64,000 bases of DNA from JAXMBX01 sp046349635. GTDB lineage: Bacteria > Planctomycetota > Planctomycetia > Planctomycetales > Planctomycetaceae. The stretch lies in the NCBI GenBank assembly GCA_046349635.1, contig JAXMBX010000016.1, forward strand, positions 29,710 to 93,709. Reading direction: 5' to 3'. The translations under genes were made by a program, and so were the position numbers. This document shows, piece by piece, positions 57,794 to 64,000 of the stretch; position 1 is the first letter of the stretch, and each line of letters starts with the position of its first letter. Below the pieces are notes generated by a model. The model saw only the letters and a list, made by a program, of their open reading frames with translations. It ran no database searches and had not been told where the DNA came from.

Positions 57794-57940
57794 GACGGGT
57801 GGCATGCCCGCATCGTGAAACAGGGCGGGCATGGATTCACTCGCTGACGAGCGTCTCGTGCATTGTATTTGGTGCCCCAGCTCGCATGGCGCAGGGTGGC
57901 ATGCCGACATCGCTGCGGAGCAGCAGGGTAGGCATGGGCG
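57794..57940. repeat. Dispersed palindromic intergenic repeat, copies B and C
   Basis: Copy B (57794-57840) reads GACGGGTGGCATGCCCGCAT, then GAAACAGGGCGGGCATGG and ATTCAC; CATGCCCGC and GCGGGCATG pair as a stem. Copy C (57893-57940) is a shorter relative, GGGTGGCATGCCGACATCG then GGGTAGGCATGGGCGAG. They fill the gap between the antiporter and the convergent aminotransferase, so they may also function in transcript ending. Confidence 0.7.
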
Positions 57941-57969
57941 AGTTTGACTCGATGACCCGCGACCCAGTC

Positions 57970-59164
57970 TCAACCCACCATGAATTTCTGCAGGCGGTCA
58001 AAACCAGTTTCCAGGTTCTGCATCGCGGCCGCGAAGGAGAGCCGCACATACCCCGGGGCCCCGAACGCATCCCCGGTGACGAGCGCCACGTGCGCTTCTT
58101 CCAGCAATGCGGTACAGAAGTCGGTGGCGTCCGCCACGGTTTTCCCCCCGGGAAGCGGTTTCCCGAAGTAGTCGCTCACGTCGAAAAAGGCGTAGAATGC
58201 CCCACCCGGTTCAGCGAATTCACACCCGAATCAGCTCGCAGATGCCCCAGGACATATTCCCGGCGGCGTTCGAATTCCCGCCGCATCGTTTCAATCCCCC
58301 TCCTGGGGACCGTTCAACCCGGCGATCGCTGCATATTGGCTGATGCTGCAGATTGGAGGTTTCGGCTTTGCAGGTTATCCATTGCTTTCGTCAAAGCCAC
58401 GGGTGCAATCGACCAGCCGATCCGCCAGCCGGTCATTGCATACGCCTTGCTGACCCCGCTGATCGTGATCGTCAAATCGACCAGCTTCGGATCGAGCGAC
58501 GCAAAGCTGCAGAATTCCGACCCGGGATAAATCAGCTTTTCGTAGATTTCATCGGACAGCACGAAAATATTCTTCTCCAATGCCACCTGACCCTGTTGCC
58601 TTCAGGGTCTCCACGGGATACGCCGCTCCTGGTCGGATTGCACGGGTTGTTGAGCATCATCAGCCGGGCGCGGGGTAATCGCAGCCCGGAACTGATCGGC
58701 ACTCATGCAGAATCCGCTCTCCCGGGTTGTCGGTACCAGCACAGCGGTCGCCCCCGCCAGTTCCACTAGGGGCCGCTATAGCTCACCCAGTAGGGAGTGG
58801 GGATGATCACTTCATCCCCGGGTCCACACAGCCGCGGTGATGGCATTGTGGATCGAGTGCTTGGCCCCGTTCGAGACCAGCACCTGCTCAGGCGTGTAGC
58901 TCTCAGGCCGTAATCCCGCCGGTAGGCGTTGCAGATCGCCTCTTCAAACTGGGAATCCCCCCGGACGCGGTGTAGTGCGTGTGACCGGGTTCCTTCCGCA
59001 TCGCGGCAATCGCCGCTTCCTGAATATGCTCCGGCGTATTGAAGTCCGGTTCCCCCAGCGTGAAGTCATACACCGTGATCCCCTGGCCTTTCAGGCTTTC
59101 GCCTCGCGGCTGCGGCGATCGTGGCGGAAGGCTTCAGTGTCTGCACGGCAGGGGAGAGTTTCAT
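57970..59164 (-). CDS. Class I/II PLP-dependent aminotransferase (aspartate aminotransferase-like), frameshifted
   Basis: ATG 59164 starts KLSPAVQTLKPSATIAAAAR, the usual beginning of the AspB/Ib subgroup. Further conserved pieces lie in other frames: VYDFTLGEPDFNTPEHIQEA upstream, IFVLSDEIYEKLIYPGSEF and TITISGVSKAYAMTGWRIGW with the PLP Lys in SKAYAMTGWR (58314-58586), and the intact C-terminal part VALVTGDAFGAPGYVRLSF (57970-58179). The reconstructed length of about 395 residues is normal. It would transfer the amino group between aspartate or related amino acids and 2-oxoglutarate in the cytoplasm. Several one-base shifts are needed, so joins are approximate. Confidence 0.78.
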
Positions 59165-59693
59165 GGTCGAACCTTGAGAGAAGCCGCTGAAAATAGAGTG
59201 TCGCGCACCACATGACACGCGAGGTATTCGGAACCGCCGCAAGTGGTCTGCAGTGACCCGCGAGGTTCACAAACGTGGCGGTAAGTCCCGATCCTGACAC
59301 GAATTCCGAATCGACGCCACAAACGCGATTCACAGGATTGTTTCCGTGCGGGACAGTCGCGTCAAGGGTCGCCGCAACCTTACTTTCGAAAAGACGTAAG
59401 TCCGCCAATTCGCGACACGAGACCATGGAGTTTACGTCGAGGATGCTGAAGTTATTGAAAGACAAGTTGCGGCTGAAGATTTTACAACAACCGTATATCG
59501 AATAAAGATTTCCGATTGACCGCTATTTCTGAAGCCGATATAAAGCAACCAGTTGGACAGTGATGTGTATGCCGTGGTTCGTTTCCAGGGTTGGAAGCAA
59601 TCACGGAGAAACTTATGACGGTCGGATTTCCCTCGGGTACCGGGAACCTTTCGACCTCAGAAACACAGGTGCCCTTCAGAAGGAGCCAAGGAC
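59165..59693 (+). promoter_or_regulatory. Intergenic region with promoter for the small Lys/Ala-rich protein
   Basis: No gene is recognised in these 529 bp. TTGACC at 59516-59521 and TATAAA at 59539-59544, 17 bp apart, make a good sigma-70-like promoter. Transcription from near 59551 would give a leader of about 140 bases before ATG 59694. Confidence 0.6.
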
Positions 59694-59807
59694 ATGGCCA
59701 CGAAAACCGCCGCCAAGAAAACCACCAAGCCCGCCGCCAAGAAGACCGCTGCGAAGAAGCCCGCAGCCAAGTCGACCAAGGCCAAGACCGGCGCAAAGAA
59801 GAAGTAA
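59694..59807 (+). CDS. 37-residue Lys/Ala-rich histone-H1-like basic peptide
   Basis: ATG 59694 with AAGGAG about eight bases upstream opens a 37-codon gene ending at TAA 59805-59807. The product starts MATKTAAKKTTKPAAKK and ends TGAKKK; almost every residue is Lys, Ala, Thr or Pro, with repeated AAKK units. This is the composition of histone H1-type C-terminal tails and of bacterial nucleoid proteins such as Hc1/AlgP-like tails, so DNA compaction or RNA binding is likely. It has its own promoter and a perfect terminator at 59832-59864, which supports a real monocistronic gene. Confidence 0.8.
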   Translation: MATKTAAKKTTKPAAKKTAAKKPAAKSTKAKTGAKKK

Positions 59808-59831
59808 TTCTTCTGTAGCACGAATATGACG

Positions 59832-59864
59832 AAACAGGCTGGACGAAAGTTCAGCCTGTTTTTT
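59832..59864 (+). terminator. Rho-independent terminator after the Lys/Ala-rich gene
   Basis: AAACAGGCTG (59832-59841) pairs with CAGCCTGTTT (59852-59861) around a ten-base loop and runs into TTTTTT. It lies 25 bases after the stop codon. Confidence 0.88.
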
Positions 59865-59978
59865 GGCAGCTCGCTGAAAATCGCTGTGTTGCCCCCTCTC
59901 AACTGCTAGAATCAAGCCGGAAATCCCAACCTGCCATTAAGAAATGTCACCTTTTCAAATTGTCCAGGAGCCTACCCC

Positions 59979-61348
59979 ATGCCGCACCGGATCGAATCGT
60001 CGCGATTTCTTGCACTTCCGTCGCCGCCTTGACCGCGGGGACGATGCCCTATTGGTTCACCAGCCCCAGTGCCTTCGCGAATGCCTTCCGCTCCGCCAAT
60101 GAACGCCCCATCCTCGGCTGCATCGGAACAGGTGACCGCCGGGCGCGGCGGAGTCGGGCCGAATGCTCAACTTTTTCGATTGCGTCGCCGTCTGCGACGT
60201 CGATGGCGATCACATGGGAGCAGGGCGGGATCTCGTCAAAGAAAAACAGGCCAAGCTCCGGCAAGGACGTCGAAATCGCCATGCACGAGGACTATCGCAA
60301 GATCCTCGACCGCAAGGATATCAACGTCGTGACCATCGTCACCCCCGATCACTGGCACTCGAAAATCGCCATCGAAGCCATGCAGGCGGGCAAGGACGTC
60401 TACTGCGAGAAGCCCCTCACCCTCACCATCGACGAGGGGAAACAGATCGTCAAGGTCCTGAAGGAGACCGGCCGGGTCTTCCAGGTCGGTACCCAGCAAC
60501 GCAGCGAAATGGGCCTGAACTTCCTCAAGGCGATCGCCTTGATCCGGGACGGGCGGATTGGCAAGGTCGTTCGCGCCACCTGTGGCATCGGTGGGGCACC
60601 GTCATCCGCAAAACTCCCCAAGGTCGACGTCCCCAAGAATCTGAACTGGGACATGTGGCTCGGACAGGCCCCGTTGACCGACTACATCAGCGGCCCGGCG
60701 AAAAAGAAGGGCTACCCCGAAAGCCGCTGCCACTACGAATTCCGCTGGTGGTATGAATATTCCGGCGGAAAAATGACCGACTGGGGAGCACACCACGTGG
60801 ATATCGCCCAGTGGGGAATGGAAATGGATAACAGTGGTCCTCTGACCGTGGAAGGAACCGCGACCCACCCCGTTCCGCTGAAGGACGGCATGCCGACCGA
60901 AAGCGACCGCTATAACACCGCGACCGAATTCTCATCACCTGCAAGTTCCCCAAAGACATGGAACTCATCATCCGCCACGACACCGACAACGGTGTTCTGT
61001 TCGAGGGAACCTGGTGTGGAGCTTCCGCGACGCCAGGAGAAGCCGCTTGCGTTCAACGAAGAACTCGAATCCAAGCCCTGCCGGAGGGCCTGCTGAAGAA
61101 GATCTATAAGGGAAAAGAACCCGGCGACCACATGCGGAACTTCGCCGAATGCGTCGTCGATCGGGAACAACCCATCTCCGACGTCTACACCCACCACCGC
61201 CATGACCACCTGCCACCTGGCGAACATCTCCATCCGCCTCGGGAAGAAGCTCAACTGGGACGCGGAGAAGGAAACCATCGTCGGCGATCCCGAAGCCGCC
61301 AAGTGGCTCTCCCGCGAATGCCGCAGCGGCTACGAAATCCACACCTGA
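59979..61348 (+). CDS. Gfo/Idh/MocA oxidoreductase with Tat-type signal, frameshifted
   Basis: ATG 59979 has AGGAG ten bases upstream. Across frames the N-terminus reads SNRRDFL (twin-arginine motif), then FTSPSAFANAFRSANERPIL and a nucleotide-site-like GCIGTGDR. The main body is intact from about 60250 to 60930: EDYRKILDRKDINVVTIVTP, KDVYCEKPLTLTIDEGKQIV, GTQQRSEMGLNFLKAIALIR and GGKMTDWGAHHVDIAQWGME. After two further shifts it continues ELIIRHDTDNGVLFEGTW, LPEGLLKKIYKGKEPGDHMR and, in the last frame, HLANISIRLGKKLNWDAEKE to TGA 61348. About 455 residues, the size of the exported planctomycete dehydrogenase group. Substrate unknown. Confidence 0.8.
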
Positions 61349-61370
61349 TCGTCGGGTTTCAATCGTAACG

Positions 61371-61405
61371 AAAAGCACCGGCAGCCAAACCGCCGGTGCT
61401 TTTTT
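61371..61405 (+). terminator. Rho-independent terminator after the Gfo/Idh/MocA gene
   Basis: AAAAGCACCGGC (61371-61382) pairs perfectly with GCCGGTGCTTTT (61392-61403) around a nine-base loop and extends into TTTTTT. It begins 23 bases after the reconstructed stop at 61348, which supports that stop. Confidence 0.9.
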
Positions 61406-61425
61406 ATGCTAAGCCTTTAACCGAG

Positions 61426-61857
61426 ACGACGGGTGGCATGCCTACATCGCTAAGCGGCCACGGGATGATTGGCGTCTCTTGCAAAGTGTCCCTGGGTGGC
61501 CCAACCGCCCTGCGGTCAAGGGCGCAGCCACAAGAAGCTTCGCTTGACGGGTACGATTGCAGATCCGGGATCAACAATCCGGAATTCGAATGTCTGCGGT
61601 ACTTTGAGGGGGAATCCCGGTGGCCGCCTCAACCGACGGGGTGGCATGCCTACATCGCGAAGCAGGGTAGGCATGGATTCACGGGATGATTGGCGTCTCT
61701 TGCAGCGTCCCTGGGTGGCCCGACCGCCTCGCGGTTGGGTGGCGCTAGCCACAAGAAGCCGCGCTTGACGGGTACGATTGCAGATCCGGGATCAACAATC
61801 CGGAAGTCGAATGTCCGGTGTACTTTTGATGTGGAATCCCCGGTGGCCGCCTCAACC
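61426..61857. repeat. Imperfect tandem duplication carrying dispersed-repeat copies D and E
   Basis: Two units of about 209 bp (61426-61634) and 223 bp (61635-61857) align along their whole length. Each opens with the GGGTGGCATGCCTACATCGC element and contains GGGATGATTGGCGTCTCTTG, a GGTGGCCC segment, CGCTTGACGGGTACGATTGC with AGATCCGGGATCAACAATCC, and ends GGTGGCCGCCTCAACC. Unit 1 lacks the AGGGTAGGCATGGATTCA half of the palindrome that unit 2 keeps. The 61349-61876 gap otherwise holds only the upstream terminator. Confidence 0.8.
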
Positions 61858-61876
61858 CGCCTTGGAAACTTCGATC

Positions 61877-62800
61877 TCAAACCACGTCCGACTTCTTCCC
61901 CGGCTTCATCACTTTCCAGCCCGTGTCGATCCCCTGCGTCCGCATGTTAATCGCATCCGTCATGCAGGTGTAAGGTTCCAGGCAGATCGAGCGATGATGC
62001 GGCGGCGTGTACACCACCCATTCCGTGAAGATCGGATCGGTGTATTGCGCCACCTGCAAACCGCTGTGCGGATCCACGACCAGCGATTCCATCCGCCCGT
62101 TCGTCGGAGTGATTCCGGTAAACAGGTGATCCAACTGCAGATCCTTCAGCCGCCCACCCTTTTGCAGATCATTGGAAGGTTCCACCGGCAGCCGCCGTCC
62201 CGTGGGCAGCAATTCGACCAGTTCCCGAATCTCGGGTGCCGCAAGCTGTGCCACGCAATTCTCGAATGAACCCTTCGGGCCGAGCGGGGCCTTGAAGTAC
62301 GGATGCGTGCCGAGTCCCCAGGGAAGATCCTCCTCCCCGGCGTTCGCCATCCGGACGTCCGCCCGCAGTTTCGACGGGTGCAGCGTGTACCGGACTTCGA
62401 TCAGGAAGTCGGTCGGCCACAGCGAAACCCGGTCCGGGGCATCCACGCTCAACTGGAATTCGCCGACGGCCGTCTGATCGTCAGTCAGCGTCACCCGCCA
62501 CGGACGGTCGAGCACCAGCCCATGAATGGCATTCCCTTTTCCGTCACCGGCGGGGAGTTCGTAGTTCCGGTTCTTCCAGGAGAATTTCCCACCCCGGATC
62601 CGGCTCGGGAACGGAAACAGAATCGGAATCCCCCCGCTGCTCGCTTTCCCTTTCCCCAGCTCGTATTCAGGCGGGGCATCCAGCACCTCATGCACCTCCC
62701 CATTCACCGCCGCTTGGAATGAAAAGCAGTTGAACCCGAGCTCGGTCAGGATCTGTGCCTGGGCACCGGTGGATTGATCGCGGAGCGTAATCACGGTCAT
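61877..62800 (-). CDS. Aldose 1-epimerase family protein
   Basis: A 307-residue protein with a galactose-mutarotase-like beta-sandwich. Characteristic segments are GIPILFPFPSRIRGGKFSW, KGNAIHGLVLDRPWRV with the catalytic-type His, LPWGLGTHPYFKAP with the second His, and ICLEPYTCMTDAINM with the Glu base region. It would interconvert alpha and beta anomers of an aldose or hexose-6-phosphate. ATG 62800 has AAGGA at good spacing, and the frame extending to 62914 is not needed. No signal peptide, so cytoplasmic. Confidence 0.88.
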   Translation of the reverse strand: MTVITLRDQSTGAQAQILTELGFNCFSFQAAVNGEVHEVLDAPPEYELGKGKASSGGIPILFPFPSRIRGGKFSWKNRNYELPAGDGKGNAIHGLVLDRPWRVTLTDDQTAVGEFQLSVDAPDRVSLWPTDFLIEVRYTLHPSKLRADVRMANAGEEDLPWGLGTHPYFKAPLGPKGSFENCVAQLAAPEIRELVELLPTGRRLPVEPSNDLQKGGRLKDLQLDHLFTGITPTNGRMESLVVDPHSGLQVAQYTDPIFTEWVVYTPPHHRSICLEPYTCMTDAINMRTQGIDTGWKVMKPGKKSDVV

Positions 62801-62966
62801 AGAGGTCGTTCCTTGGGTGCGAATGCCGCTGCGGAGATGGGGAATCGCGTGAGAGTCCGTTTCATAACCCGGTTGTGCCTGTTCTGACGTGTCCAAAGGC
62901 CGAGGAATTCGCACGCATCAGAGGGTTATGAAACTTGTTTAAACAGAGTGTATTCGGCGGAGAAGG

Positions 62967-63542
62967 TCAGTTCCACTCCGGAGCAGGGGGGATATGGGGG
63001 GTCACCGGCAAGGCAGGGGCCTGGTGCACCTCTTTCATCAGCAGATCCCAGACCGCATACGGATCCTCGTGGAAAACCAGCTCCATCTGCGCTTTCGTCA
63101 CCAGCCAGTCCCCCCGTTCCAGTTCCTGCTCCAGTTGGTTCGGTGCCCAGCCCGAACAGCCCGCATAGATCCGGAACTTGAGGTTGTCATCCCCGCTCAC
63201 CGCCCGCCGGACGACGTTTTCAAAAATCTCCGCGCTATTCCCCACGTACAACCCCGGGACCACGGAGGACTGGGACGGGTCGTAGTCCCCCGAATCGTGG
63301 AGAATGAACAACGCGGAACGCTCAACGGGCCCCCCGGCGTAGACCTGCATGTTGGTATCCGGAAGATCGAAATGCCCTTCCAGGACTTTCGAGACTGTCA
63401 GCCCTGCGGGGCGATTGATGACCAGCCCCATCGCTCCCTGGTCGTTGTGCTCGATCATCAGCACCACCGACTGGAAGAAATTGGGGTCACGGAGGTTCTT
63501 CCCCGCGATCAGAAAGTGCCCGGAAAGAGAGGAAGGTGCCAT
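62967..63542 (-). CDS. YqgE/AlgH family protein
   Basis: A 191-residue protein of the usual YqgE length. Family hallmarks are SLSGHFLIAGKNLRDPNFFQ, VVLMIEHNDQGAMGLVINRP, VYAGGPVERSALFILHD and IYAGCSGWAPNQLEQELERG followed by DWLV. Its molecular role is unresolved; AlgH in Pseudomonas influences alginate and regulatory output. ATG 63542 is chosen because homology begins there, although the frame is open to 63947 and no strong ribosome-binding site is seen. Confidence 0.92.
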   Translation of the reverse strand: MAPSSLSGHFLIAGKNLRDPNFFQSVVLMIEHNDQGAMGLVINRPAGLTVSKVLEGHFDLPDTNMQVYAGGPVERSALFILHDSGDYDPSQSSVVPGLYVGNSAEIFENVVRRAVSGDDNLKFRIYAGCSGWAPNQLEQELERGDWLVTKAQMELVFHEDPYAVWDLLMKEVHQAPALPVTPHIPPAPEWN

Positions 63543-63930
63543 GCCGCGGTCTATCGTCGAAGGAGAGCAGTGTCGCGCGAGGGGGGGCACGCGGGACGGG
63601 AACTCAGAAACTGGATTCGTTTGCCCAGGATACGACTGCCCAGTATACGACTTCGACAATCCGCCTGATAGCAGCGGGTCCGCTCCCACCCACGTGGAAC
63701 AGTGGAATCCACGCATGTCGATTTGAGCGTCGAAAAAACCTGAAAGGAACCCCCAAAGAAAGAGAAGAGGCCGAAGGATCGAAATCCGTTCGGCCCGTGT
63801 GAGGCGAGTTTGCGAGGTGGGGTGTATGGTAGGATGGATCCCTTGCGGGACCGGAGGGCATCGACTCTCTCTCTTAGTCGATTGTTGTCTTCCGAAAGGA
63901 GGGCAACGATCATTTGTTAAAGCAGTTTCT
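63543..63930. other. Region upstream of yqgE with one hairpin
   Basis: No gene is supported. A stem-loop at 63769-63795 pairs GGCCGAA with TTCGGCC and GGAT with ATCC around a CGAA loop, with one bulged G and no T-tract. A strong AAAGGAGGG sequence lies at 63895-63903, which suggests a plus-strand gene begins near the window end. Confidence 0.45.
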
Positions 63931-64000
63931 ATGCCACTGATCCCCATTGAGCTTTTCTCGGCCCCTCAAAAAGTCGTAAGTCGTTTGGACGGAATCGATT
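63931..64000 (+). CDS. Possible start of a gene running off the window
   Basis: ATG 63931 opens a frame to the window edge (MPLIPIELFSAPQKVV and about seven more residues). The strong AAAGGAGGG at 63895-63903 is too far upstream for this ATG. A TTG at 63914 is better placed, but its frame closes after eight codons unless one base is missing, as happens in many genes here. Product unknown. Confidence 0.25.
   Translation, partial: MPLIPIELFSAPQKVVSRLDGID

Overview
The window reads as chromosomal DNA of a planctomycete, most likely of the order Planctomycetales. The evidence is a DUF1559 pseudopilin-like protein, three giant secreted proteins with the planctomycete N-terminal motif (LEERTLLSA, FEKRELLSA, VERLEPKQLLT), FG-GAP/VCBS repeat arrays, a Tat-type Gfo/Idh/MocA oxidoreductase, a redoxin/cytochrome/copper-monooxygenase fusion and heparinase-rich polysaccharide genes. 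No rRNA, tRNA, CRISPR array, transposase or prophage was seen.

Layout. 0-7.5 kb: two tandem paralogous secreted kelch/VCBS proteins, the first also carrying a subtilisin domain. 7.8-11.4 kb: a SIS-domain sugar isomerase, a ROK kinase and serA, ending in a shared bidirectional terminator. 11.4-19.8 kb: a redox fusion protein, a HEAT-repeat lipoprotein, an SGNH hydrolase/MFS pair and a creatininase-family hydrolase. 20-27 kb: a sulfate-uptake locus (Rrf2 regulator, sulfate-binding protein, cysT, cysW, cysA) interrupted by a TTR-like lipoprotein gene and a DUF1559 gene. 27-45 kb: a minus-strand polysaccharide cluster of twelve genes running asnB, heparinase, flippase, glycosyltransferase, polymerase, bi-domain oxidoreductase, methyltransferase, wecB, wecC, heparinase, glycosyltransferase, PIG-L deacetylase. 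45.5-48.7 kb: a divergent 1092-residue VCBS protein ending in a transglutaminase-like domain. 49-53 kb: a minus-strand group of recO, TPR lipoprotein, lptE and a second polymerase-like membrane protein. 53.6-55.6 kb: an AT-richer two-gene module resembling an AbiE-type (type IV) toxin-antitoxin pair, with three regularly spaced TTGCGA boxes upstream. 55.7-64 kb: a CPA2 antiporter, an aminotransferase, a 37-residue Lys/Ala-rich histone-H1-like peptide, a Gfo/Idh/MocA oxidoreductase, an aldose epimerase and a YqgE protein.

The polysaccharide genes form a Wzx/Wzy-type pathway. WecB and WecC would supply UDP-ManNAc and UDP-ManNAcA, two glycosyltransferases extend the chain, the flippase and polymerase export and polymerise it, and the heparinase-family proteins, methyltransferase, AsnB and PIG-L protein would modify or trim it. 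LptE and the TPR lipoprotein nearby fit the same envelope theme.

A caution applies to the whole window. About ten genes are split by single-base frame changes while their protein sequence stays conserved across all three frames. Several of these sites look like a missing base in a short homopolymer, so most are probably sequence errors, not gene decay. Those genes are reported as single entries with approximate joins.
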